A DNA stretch of 6,435 nt, taken from NCBI GenBank assembly GCA_003561145.1, contig PWXL01000036.1, positions 1 through 6,435 of the forward strand. The letters are read 5' to 3'. This document shows, piece by piece, positions 1 to 6,435 of this stretch. The stretch is from Candidatus Atribacteria bacterium (GTDB taxonomy: Bacteria; Atribacterota; Atribacteria; Atribacterales; Atribacteraceae). Positions within the stretch are counted from its first letter, which is position 1. Each line of letters opens with the position of its first letter. The notes beneath the pieces were generated by a model. It searched no databases. It was given only the letters and a program-made list of their open reading frames with translations, and was not told the DNA's origin. The translations under genes were made by a program, and so were the position numbers.

Positions 1-1748
1 AGAGTGGTGTGCCTGCACCCCATATCTGCAATATAGAGCTGAACGAATATTTGATTCAGAAAACGGTGGAGTTTTTGAGAGAACAAAAGAAATATTTTGT
101 GGGGACGCAATGTTCGCTCTCCACTCTCAGTAGTGAGATTGCCAATAACCTTGCCAAGGCAGCGCTCAATAGGCAACCCTTCTCTCGCATAGAGTCCATA
201 TTGATCGGGGGCATGGAGCGTCCGAATCCGGTCCGCCAGCGTGTCATCCACCAGATGCAGGGAGCTCTTAACATGTATATCAAAGAACTCACGGTATATT
301 CTCTGCTGCCGTTTGCTCTTGCCATAGAGGCATTCAACCGTTTAAACGAACAAGCAGATTATATCGAATCTTTCTCGCAACGCTATCCATATCTAGTGGT
401 GGATAACCTGGAAGAGGCTTCGTGTACGGAAATCTGCTTTCTCCGTGAACTCTCTTTCCGCTTGCGTGGAATGACTGTCGGGTACGACCCGTGCGGCGGC
501 AATACCCGGGTGTTGGGTGCTTGTCCCGAGCTTGCAGAAAGAGAAATTCTTCCCCTGTGTGAATCTGTGAAACTTATTCATTCTTTTTCGGCAGCCCCGC
601 CGTATCTTACCCTTGCCAAGGCAACCGCGCGGCGAATCCGCAGTGAAGAGTATAGCGGCACAATCCCCCCGGGTAATATAGAGCTCCATGGACACGCCGA
701 ACTTCGAAGCCAGATGCTGGTAGAGGTCGGGGAAACCATACTCCGCTTGGTGGAAGAAGAAGGTTACACACCGGGAGAAATCGTTGTGGTGGGTCCATAC
801 GTCGATAGGGTTATGGAGCTGACGTTAGAGAACATCCTGGGGAAAAAAGGGGTACCTGTGCATAGCATAACCCGCAGGGGAAGATTGATGGATGATCCTT
901 ATCTCAATGCCCTGGTGACCATGGCGTGTGTATGTCATCCTTCGTGGGATGTTCTGCCGACGACGGATGCCTTATCGGCGGCTCTCTCCCTGGTTCTCCA
1001 AATTGACACCGTACGGGCATCATTGTTGGCTGACAGGATGACACGCGCACGGCCCTATGACTTTGTTCCCTGTGAGGAAACCGAAATGGTGGACCGGATA
1101 GGACCCCGTCACATTGCACGTTACCGGAAACTGCGGGAATGGGTTTTCCGGTACCGGAAAGAAGAAACCCTTTCCCTGGATGTTTTTTTCCAGCGTTTTC
1201 TGGTAGATGTACTGCTGCACCCTCCCGAACCCGTTACCCACCTGCCCCTGTGCCGCAAGATGGTGGAAACCGCTGCCGATTTCCTGGAAGGAGTGAGTTC
1301 CCTCCCCCGCCTGGGGAAAAACGCAGAGGGTGCTTTCCTCCGCTTGCTCACGGGGGGAAGCCGGGCTGCGCGGGCGCCTGATGAAATTGAAGAAGTGGTT
1401 ACAGACGCAGTTACCCTCTCCACTCCATATTCCTATCTTCTCTCTTCCCGTTCCTCGCGGGTGATGATTTGGACCGATGCAGCTTCGAAAGCATGGCTTT
1501 CTACCGGCGTACGGGCATTTTCCAACCCTTACCTCTTTTCGCCCTTGTGGGAAGAAGGAACACGCTGGACCCGCGAGGTGTCCGAAAGCAAACGGCGCGA
1601 ACAGGGAGCCGTGCTGGTGTCGAACCTTTTAAAAAAGTGCCGTGAAAAGCTTTTGGTATTCTGGAGTTTTTACGATAGCAGAGGATATGAACAAGATGGT
1701 GAACTGGCGTCGGTATTGGAAGAATTAGTTGAGAAGGAGAAGCCCTGA
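1..1748 (+). CDS. Degenerate UvrD/AddB-like superfamily 1 helicase subunit, 5'-truncated
   Basis: The frame is open to the left edge. The first possible start, GTG at 9, has no ribosome binding site, and only about 130 residues precede the motif II position, against about 220 between Walker A and motif II in the next gene. The N-terminus, including any Walker A, therefore probably lies upstream. Numbering from GTG 9, VVDNLEEA (130-137) sits where SF1 helicases have the DExx box, and VGYDPCGG (157-164) where they have GDxxQ. A 2A-like segment follows (HAELRSQM 229-236; PGEIVVVGPY 255-264, resembling the 'P.EIAVLVR' strand). VTLSTPYSYLL (468-478) replaces motif V and LLKKCREKLL (540-549) replaces motif VI. 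The fold looks retained while catalytic residues are lost, as in the inactive helicase halves of AddB or RecC. Its stop abuts the start of an active helicase, which suggests a structural partner that contacts DNA. The family call rests on motif spacing and recalled similarity. The coding status is secure; the exact role is inferred. Confidence 0.78.
   Translation, partial: SGVPAPHICNIELNEYLIQKTVEFLREQKKYFVGTQCSLSTLSSEIANNLAKAALNRQPFSRIESILIGGMERPNPVRQRVIHQMQGALNMYIKELTVYSLLPFALAIEAFNRLNEQADYIESFSQRYPYLVVDNLEEASCTEICFLRELSFRLRGMTVGYDPCGGNTRVLGACPELAEREILPLCESVKLIHSFSAAPPYLTLAKATARRIRSEEYSGTIPPGNIELHGHAELRSQMLVEVGETILRLVEEEGYTPGEIVVVGPYVDRVMELTLENILGKKGVPVHSITRRGRLMDDPYLNALVTMACVCHPSWDVLPTTDALSAALSLVLQIDTVRASLLADRMTRARPYDFVPCEETEMVDRIGPRHIARYRKLREWVFRYRKEETLSLDVFFQRFLVDVLLHPPEPVTHLPLCRKMVETAADFLEGVSSLPRLGKNAEGAFLRLLTGGSRAARAPDEIEEVVTDAVTLSTPYSYLLSSRSSRVMIWTDAASKAWLSTGVRAFSNPYLFSPLWEEGTRWTREVSESKRREQGAVLVSNLLKKCREKLLVFWSFYDSRGYEQDGELASVLEELVEKEKP
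1734..1739 (+). promoter_or_regulatory. Ribosome binding site for the helicase gene
   Basis: AAGGAG lies nine bases before the ATG at 1749 and inside the last codons of the upstream gene. The upstream TGA (1746-1748) directly abuts this ATG, so the site both fixes the start and points to translational coupling. Confidence 0.85.
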
Positions 1749-3959
1749 ATGGAAGAGATACATTGGAGACCGGGACAAAAAGAAGTCATGGACTACAGGA
1801 AAGGGCGCATGGCGGTGAGCTCTGTTCCCGGCGCAGGAAAAACGACACTGTTGAGCGCTCTGTGTGCGGAGTTGGTTGCGGAAGGCCGGCAACACCCCGG
1901 TAAGGTACTGGTGGTTACCTATACCAACTCGGCCGTGAGCGCGTTTCGAACCCGCATTACAGAATTCCTGCAGGCAAAAGGGTTGCCCGGGGGGAAGGGA
2001 TGGGAAGCCCGTACTCTCCATTCGCTTGCTCATTGTATTGTGAGAGAGGATCCTGGTTCAGTGCTTGTTTCCGACGAGTTCCAGGTAATCGGAGAGGCAC
2101 ACAGACGGCGTGCCATGTATAGTGCGGTTGACCGGGTTCTACATGAAAACCGCCAGAACTTTTATGCCTTCATCCGTCACGGGGAGCGCGGTGGATGGTC
2201 AAACAGGAAAACAACAGAAGAACGATGGAGGGATGACTTCACACAGGTGTGCGGGCAAGCTGTCTCCTTGCTCAAATCCAAAGGAATCGAGCGTGACGCT
2301 GCTTTTGAACTCCATAACCGGTCCGCGCAATCGTCCCTTGTGCGCTGGGTAATACGGGTATACCTCGAATACCAGAAAGAGCTGGAATGGAGGGGCTGGC
2401 TCGATTATGATGACCTCACCCTCAAAGCACTTGAACTGGTGCACACGCACAGTTCGGTGTTGTCCGAACTTCGGGACCGCTACCGCTTTGTTTTCGAAGA
2501 TGAATCACAAGATACCACCCCCCGCCAGGAGGAACTTTTAGAATGTATCAGCGGAGTGGAAGGAAACCTGGTGCGGGTGGGAGACCCGAACCAGTCGATC
2601 CTGGCCACTTTTACCAGTTCTGATCCGGGCTTGTTCGATGATTTCCGCCGCCGTAAGACGGTGGATACATGCCACATCCTGCATTCCGGGCGAAGCGCAG
2701 TCCCCATAATAGAGCTTGCGAACCACCTGGTAGGGTGGAGCGCGCAGCATCACCCCCTATTGGGCCCGGACGAAGGTCTCAGAGAACAATACATCCACCC
2801 GGTTCCTGCCGGCGACCCCTCTCCCAACCCGCTTCCGGAAGGCCGGGTGGTCACTGCTTTTCGTTGTGAAACCGATGAGGAAGAACGGGAAGAGGTGATG
2901 CGCCGGATTACCCTGTTATCGGCGGAAAACTTTGATTACAGCGTTGCGGTAGCCGTACGTACGAACTGGGAAGTCCGGTCTTATGTTGAGCATTTACGCA
3001 GGGGAGGCCTCTCGTGTTTCGAGCTCACGGGTGTTTCGGCGAGCGGAGAGAAAACGCTTCGAGTGGTGGGACATATTCTGGCTTTTTTGGCCCGGCCCTG
3101 CCGGCAGGATTTCTTTCTGCGGGCCATGGAGACATGGGTTCCTGACATTATGGAAAATGCAGCCTTCTGCGAGCGTTTACAGGGTATAACACTGGAAGAG
3201 CTGTTTTCTCCTCTCACCGGAGGCGGGGTGAGCGATCTTTTTCCTGTTTTGGAGCAGGAAGGGATGGAGAAGGGTTTCCGTGAGGGAATCGAGAAAATTG
3301 GTTTTCTGCTCAAGGCTTTTTCGCAAAACGTTGAGAAACTGGTTTTATTGGTAGGGGAAACGGTTGGAGCCAAAGCTGAAGAACTTTCCCTGGTCCAGGG
3401 GGTGGCAGAGGAAGCCCGGCGGATTCTTGATGAGGATCCGGCGGGAGGGCTCTCCCGCACGGCAACGGAACTTCTCAAACCCCGCTCCCGCGATAACCGC
3501 TTTCGAGCGCTTCTCTCAAATCTTCCGGCATATATTCCCCGGGCGGGAGAAGTTGCGGTAACAACATTGCATAAAGCGAAGGGACTCGAGTGGGACGCTG
3601 TATTTCTTCCCGGCCTCACCGCGGAAAATTTTCCTGCACGGCCGGAGGATCCCTGCAAGGGTGAGACATGGTTTCTGAAGGACGACATCAAAAATCCCAT
3701 GTGGACACTGCGGCGGGAGCTTGCTGTGTTATGGGAAGGGAAAGAGGAAATGGGAGAAGATGTTCTTCATCGGGAGACGGTGGCCGAGGCATTGCGCCTT
3801 CTCTATGTGGGTATCACCCGGGCCCGCCGCCGCCTGGTGATATCGACCTACCGCCGTCCTGCTAAGAATAAAAAAGCCGGGAAAAATTCTCATGCCTGTG
3901 TATATTTCGAAGTACTGGAATCGTGCATACGGGAACGAGAAGGAACAGCACTTTCATGA
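1749..3959 (+). CDS. UvrD/REP-family ATP-dependent 3'-5' DNA helicase (SF1A), no nuclease domain
   Basis: This 736-residue protein carries the full SF1A motif set: Q-motif region WRPGQKEV (6-13, Q10); Walker A PGAGKTT (27-33); motif Ia VLVVTYTNSAVSAF (53-66); motif Ib TLHSLAHC (89-96); motif II VFEDESQD (248-255, D251/E252); motif III VGDPNQS (277-283); motif IV with the conserved arginine in HSGRS (312-316); 2A strand VAVAVRTN (399-406); motif V VTTLHKAKGLEWD (604-616); and motif VI LLYVGITRAR (684-693, arginine finger R691). It should use ATP to translocate 3'-5' on single-stranded DNA and unwind duplex. Length matches UvrD/PcrA/Rep, but the Q-motif context and middle region are unlike housekeeping UvrD, and there is no C-terminal RecB nuclease domain as in AddA. 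The nuclease is instead encoded next door, with the stop overlapping that gene's start by four bases. It is probably the motor of a multi-subunit end-processing complex (inference). A free-standing repair helicase is the alternative. Confidence 0.95.
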   Translation: MEEIHWRPGQKEVMDYRKGRMAVSSVPGAGKTTLLSALCAELVAEGRQHPGKVLVVTYTNSAVSAFRTRITEFLQAKGLPGGKGWEARTLHSLAHCIVREDPGSVLVSDEFQVIGEAHRRRAMYSAVDRVLHENRQNFYAFIRHGERGGWSNRKTTEERWRDDFTQVCGQAVSLLKSKGIERDAAFELHNRSAQSSLVRWVIRVYLEYQKELEWRGWLDYDDLTLKALELVHTHSSVLSELRDRYRFVFEDESQDTTPRQEELLECISGVEGNLVRVGDPNQSILATFTSSDPGLFDDFRRRKTVDTCHILHSGRSAVPIIELANHLVGWSAQHHPLLGPDEGLREQYIHPVPAGDPSPNPLPEGRVVTAFRCETDEEEREEVMRRITLLSAENFDYSVAVAVRTNWEVRSYVEHLRRGGLSCFELTGVSASGEKTLRVVGHILAFLARPCRQDFFLRAMETWVPDIMENAAFCERLQGITLEELFSPLTGGGVSDLFPVLEQEGMEKGFREGIEKIGFLLKAFSQNVEKLVLLVGETVGAKAEELSLVQGVAEEARRILDEDPAGGLSRTATELLKPRSRDNRFRALLSNLPAYIPRAGEVAVTTLHKAKGLEWDAVFLPGLTAENFPARPEDPCKGETWFLKDDIKNPMWTLRRELAVLWEGKEEMGEDVLHRETVAEALRLLYVGITRARRRLVISTYRRPAKNKKAGKNSHACVYFEVLESCIREREGTALS
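3937..3945 (+). promoter_or_regulatory. Ribosome binding site for the PD-(D/E)XK nuclease gene
   Basis: GAGAAGGAA ends ten bases before ATG 3956 and lies within the end of the helicase gene. It favours ATG 3956, which overlaps the helicase stop as ATGA, over the in-frame GTG at 3923, which has no comparable site. Confidence 0.75.
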
Positions 3960-4741
3960 GCGGGAATATCAGGACCTTCAGTCAAAAAGCCTTTCATACC
4001 TTTGAGCAATGCCCGCTCAAATTCCGGTATGTATACCGTGACGGTCTGGCATGGCTGCGTGAATATCACTTTCGGAAAAATTCCGCACAATGGGTGAAAC
4101 GGGGACAAGACTTTCACCTCATGGCGGAGCGCTATTTTTTGCGTCTTCCCACTGCACAATTGACCCCGGCGTTTCCGGAAGGCGAAGCATGGCTTGCCTC
4201 ACTCAAGGAATGTATTCCCCTGCGGGAAGAAGAAACATACTTCCCTGAATGTCAAGTGGTATGTGAGTGGGACTACCCACTCATGGCAACCTTTGACCTC
4301 GTGCGCCTTCATGCAGGCCGCATCACCCTGTATGACTGGAAAGTGGGCGCGCATCCCTTACGAACCCGGGCTTTGAAAAAGAGCTGGCAGACCGTTGTGT
4401 ACCTTGTGGTGGCGGAAAGGGAGGGAAAGCGCTACTTTGGAACCGGGACAAACGAACTCTCGCTTGTGTACTGGAACCCGGTCTTTCCGGATTCGCCGGT
4501 CACTTTCACACTTTCTCCTTCATCCCTGCAGAGGTACCAGCGGCGAATCCGTGAAGCCGCCTCCTGCTGTAAGGAGATTTTGGAGGGAGGAGAAGCTCTT
4601 CCAAATCATTCCCATTGCCCGCTGTGTCCTTACCGCTATTGCTGTACCGGAGAACCCCTGGGAGAAGCAGCCTTTGAGCAGGAGGAAGTATCCTGGGATG
4701 CCGAGGTGAGCTGGGATGATATCACGGAAATCCCCTTTTGA
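3956..4741 (+). CDS. Stand-alone RecB-family PD-(D/E)XK nuclease with probable Fe-S cluster and SSB-like acidic tail
   Basis: This 261-residue protein has the RecB-type nuclease signatures in order: a motif I histidine in RGQDFHLMAERY (49-60, H54); an acidic metal ligand in ATFDLVR (111-117, D114); the catalytic pair in LYDWKVG (125-131, D127 and K129); and WQTVVYLV (144-151, Q145/Y149). It probably cuts DNA using a divalent metal. Cys19 (EQCPLKF) near the N-terminus and a C-terminal CPLCPYRYCC (221-230, spacing C-x2-C-x4/5-C) match the one-plus-three cysteine arrangement that binds a 4Fe-4S cluster in AddB and Cas4. The last 21 residues are acidic with no basic residue, contain EVSWD twice (244-248, 250-254), and end DDITEIPF, like the SSB C-terminal tip. 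ATG 3956 is chosen because it forms an ATGA overlap with the helicase stop and has a Shine-Dalgarno site. It is likely the nuclease component working with the two upstream helicase-like proteins. A Cas4 role is unlikely because no cas genes or repeats are present. Confidence 0.92.
   Translation: MSGNIRTFSQKAFHTFEQCPLKFRYVYRDGLAWLREYHFRKNSAQWVKRGQDFHLMAERYFLRLPTAQLTPAFPEGEAWLASLKECIPLREEETYFPECQVVCEWDYPLMATFDLVRLHAGRITLYDWKVGAHPLRTRALKKSWQTVVYLVVAEREGKRYFGTGTNELSLVYWNPVFPDSPVTFTLSPSSLQRYQRRIREAASCCKEILEGGEALPNHSHCPLCPYRYCCTGEPLGEAAFEQEEVSWDAEVSWDDITEIPF
4685..4717 (+). repeat. Short imperfect tandem repeat encoding EVSWD-A-EVSWD
   Basis: Two 15-base units (4685-4699 and 4703-4717), separated by one alanine codon, both encode Glu-Val-Ser-Trp-Asp. 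They match at 12 of 15 bases by eye. They lie in the acidic tail of the nuclease, just before its terminal DITEIPF. Confidence 0.7.
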
Positions 4742-4745
4742 TGAT

Positions 4746-4750
4746 GGAGG
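4746..4750 (+). promoter_or_regulatory. Ribosome binding site for recJ
   Basis: GGAGG lies eight bases before the ATG at 4759, in the 17-base gap after the nuclease stop. No promoter or terminator fits in this gap, so recJ is probably translated from the same transcript. Confidence 0.85.
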
Positions 4751-4758
4751 TTTATTGA

Positions 4759-6435
4759 ATGTACCCTGAGCCCGTCCTTGTCCTTCCTCAACACCTGCCG
4801 CTCCCTCCGGGTTTTCTCGAAGCTGCGGGGGGGAAGGAGGAATTAGCCGAGCTCCTGCTGCGGCGGGGGGTGAAGACCGTTGAGGAGGTACGGGAGATCC
4901 TGTACCCGGAAGTACACCCCCTCACTTCCCCCTGGGAGTTTGGTGGTGCCATGGAGGAGGCGGTTGAAAGAATATGTGCAGCCCGGGAGCGGGAGGAAGC
5001 GGTATGTGTGTATGGAGATTACGATGTTGACGGGGTAACGGCCACGGCGGTATTGGTGGAAGCATTGCACCAGATGGGCATGAAGGTTCGTCCCTATCTC
5101 CCCCACCGTCACCGTGAGGGATATGGTCTTCACCGGGAAGCTGTAGAGAAACTCGGATCCAGCGGCGTGAAGCTTTTGGTGACATGTGACTGCGGTTCTT
5201 CCGATGGAGAGGTTGTGGACTGTGCGCGGCAGGGGGGTATGGACGTGGTTGTTACCGACCATCACCGCATGGGCGGTACACCTCCAATGAATGTACCAAT
5301 CATCAATCCTCACCTTCTACAGGAAGGGCATACCTTGCGTACTCTTTCCGGGTGTGGTGTGGCATTCTTCCTGGTACGGGCTCTGGCAGAGCGCAGTGGA
5401 ACGGCTATTCAACAGGAGGATTTTTTAGACCTGGTAGCGCTTTCCATCGTAGCGGACGCGGTTCCTCTGCGGGGCGAATCTCGCCGTCTTCTCAAAAGAG
5501 GTCTCGGACAGCTTGTGAGCCCGCACCGTACCGGCTTGAAGGCTCTGCTTTCCTCCGCAGGGGGGATACGAAGAATATTTTCGGCTGAAGATGTAGCTTT
5601 CCAATTGGTGCCCCGGCTGAATGCCGCCGGAAGACTTGAAAGCGCTTCCTCGGTGCTTGAATTGCTGCTCACCGGTGACCGGGACCGGGCCATGTACCTG
5701 GCACATTACCTGGAAGGGATCAATCGTGAACGGCGCAGGCTGACAGATATATCACTTCAGGAAGCACTGGCGGAACTCGAAGGCGGAGAATCCGGGCGTA
5801 TTCCTATCTTTTTATGTAATCCTTTCTGGCATCCTGGAATTATCGGAATATTGGCCGGCCGCCTGGCGGAAGCTTTTCACATGCCTTCATTTGTGTTGAC
5901 CCGTAAAGGAAATCTTTTGGTGGGATCGGCACGTACCGCAGGCGGTGTCGATCTTTTCGATGGAGTGAAAAGGTGCCGGGATATCCTTCTTTCCTGCGGA
6001 GGACATAAGGGAGCATGCGGGTTTTCTCTCTACCCGGAGAACCTCTCTTTTTTTCGCGAGCGCCTGGAAACAATTTTTCGGGAGCCGGAACGGCGTCCCT
6101 CCCCGCCCCTGTTGACTCCTGATTTTGTGCTTCACCCCTCCCGGCTTACCCCTTCTTTATGGGAAATATGTGAACAGGCAGCTCCCTTCGGAGAAGAATT
6201 CTCCGAACCGCTCTTCTATTGCCCCGCCTGGGAAGTACGGGAAGAACAGGTAATGGGAGACGGTTCCCACCTGAGGATGGTGGTCGAAAAAGATGGACAC
6301 AGCTTCCCTGCTCTGTGGTGGCGGGGGGCAGGGCGTATTGACAGGAGATCCAAAATTGACCTCGCTTTTGTTCTTTCCCGTGACACCTATCGCAGTGACA
6401 CGGAGCGTCTATTAAAGATCATTTTCGCCCGGGGG
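4759..6435 (+). CDS. recJ: Single-stranded-DNA-specific 5'-3' exonuclease RecJ, 3'-truncated
   Basis: The frame runs 559 codons to the window edge without a stop. RecJ degrades single-stranded DNA 5'-3' using Mn/Mg, and acts in RecF-type recombination, mismatch repair and base excision repair. DHH-domain motifs: YGDYDVDG (85-92; D87, D89, D91), HREGYGLH (118-125), VTCDCGSS (141-148, D144), VVVTDHH (163-169) and VADAVPL (231-237, D233), followed by PRLNAAGRLE (285-294). The DHHA1 domain shows WHPGIIGILAGRL (357-369), GSARTAGG (389-396) and GGHKGACGF (414-422). From about 455 an OB-fold region starts, with APFGEEFSEPLF (475-486) matching the family's 'PFG.gNpeP.F' element. All expected metal ligands are present, so it should be active. 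The signature motif is usually VDNG or VDCG with Ile next; here it is CDCGSS. The E. coli protein is 577 residues, so little may be missing, although some Gram-positive RecJ proteins carry about 200 more residues. Confidence 0.97.
   Translation, partial: MYPEPVLVLPQHLPLPPGFLEAAGGKEELAELLLRRGVKTVEEVREILYPEVHPLTSPWEFGGAMEEAVERICAAREREEAVCVYGDYDVDGVTATAVLVEALHQMGMKVRPYLPHRHREGYGLHREAVEKLGSSGVKLLVTCDCGSSDGEVVDCARQGGMDVVVTDHHRMGGTPPMNVPIINPHLLQEGHTLRTLSGCGVAFFLVRALAERSGTAIQQEDFLDLVALSIVADAVPLRGESRRLLKRGLGQLVSPHRTGLKALLSSAGGIRRIFSAEDVAFQLVPRLNAAGRLESASSVLELLLTGDRDRAMYLAHYLEGINRERRRLTDISLQEALAELEGGESGRIPIFLCNPFWHPGIIGILAGRLAEAFHMPSFVLTRKGNLLVGSARTAGGVDLFDGVKRCRDILLSCGGHKGACGFSLYPENLSFFRERLETIFREPERRPSPPLLTPDFVLHPSRLTPSLWEICEQAAPFGEEFSEPLFYCPAWEVREEQVMGDGSHLRMVVEKDGHSFPALWWRGAGRIDRRSKIDLAFVLSRDTYRSDTERLLKIIFARG

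Noticed and set aside
9..11. GTG as the true start of the first gene
   Set aside because: There is no ribosome binding site in the eight bases before it, the frame is open to the edge, and the distance to the motif II position is too short for a complete SF1-type protein.
3441..3458. Hairpin GCGGGAG-GGCT-CTCCCGC as a terminator
   Set aside because: It lies in the middle of the helicase coding sequence and has no following T-run.
2981..3700. A 239-codon open frame on the minus strand
   Set aside because: It lies wholly antisense to the helicase gene, which has all its family motifs. Its Ser/Arg/Pro-rich product has no recognisable domain and is typical of a shadow frame in GC-rich coding DNA.
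3923..3925. GTG as the start of the nuclease gene
   Set aside because: It would add 11 residues with no family similarity and overlap the helicase by 37 bases. ATG 3956 has a Shine-Dalgarno site and a classic ATGA overlap.
3956..4741. The nuclease as a CRISPR Cas4
   Set aside because: The Fe-S and PD-(D/E)XK layout is shared with Cas4, but there are no cas neighbours or repeat arrays, and the helicase/recJ context fits DNA end repair better.
1749..4741. A Gabija-like or other known helicase-nuclease phage defence pair
   Set aside because: Gabija pairs a UvrD-like helicase with an OLD/TOPRIM nuclease. Here the nuclease is RecB-type, and the genes run with recJ and an AddB-like partner rather than among defence or mobile genes.
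4741..4758. Five-codon mini-ORF (MMEVY) between the nuclease stop and the recJ start
   Set aside because: It starts inside the nuclease TGA and ends right before the recJ ATG, which is neat, but it has no ribosome binding site of its own and contains the recJ site. It is most likely coincidental.
4843..5313. A 156-codon open frame on the minus strand
   Set aside because: It is antisense to the RecJ DHH motifs, has no recognisable domain, and has no room for its own regulatory region.

Overview
This window is bacterial chromosomal DNA filled almost wall to wall by four genes on the + strand, all devoted to processing DNA ends. Nothing in it identifies the species. The RecJ is of the bacterial DHH-DHHA1-OB type, Shine-Dalgarno sites are strong, and third-position GC is moderately high. 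No mobile elements, RNA genes, CRISPR repeats, promoters or terminators were found, so the window appears to lie inside a longer operon that enters from the left and leaves to the right.

Layout: (1) bases 1-1748 hold a 5'-truncated protein that looks like a superfamily 1 (UvrD/AddB-like) helicase whose catalytic motifs have decayed. (2) Bases 1749-3959 hold an intact UvrD/REP-family 3'-5' helicase with every SF1A motif but no nuclease domain. (3) Bases 3956-4741 hold a small stand-alone RecB-family PD-(D/E)XK nuclease with four cysteines placed for an AddB/Cas4-type Fe-S cluster. (4) From 4759 to the right edge runs recJ, the 5'-3' single-strand exonuclease, still open at the window end. Junctions are stop-abutting-start (1748/1749), a 4-base ATGA overlap (3956-3959) and a 17-base gap with a ribosome binding site (4742-4758). 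Co-transcription and coupled translation are therefore very likely.

Reading of the system (inference): the first three genes supply the parts that AddAB, AdnAB or RecBCD carry as large fused subunits, namely an inactive helicase-like partner, an active helicase motor and a RecB-type nuclease, but here as three polypeptides. RecJ would add 5'-3' single-strand resection. The most unusual detail is the nuclease C-terminus. It is an acidic tail with a duplicated EVSWD unit and ends in Ile-Pro-Phe, which resembles the SSB C-terminal tip that recruits RecJ and other repair proteins. This suggests, without proving it, that the nuclease may dock on RecJ or other SSB-interacting partners.
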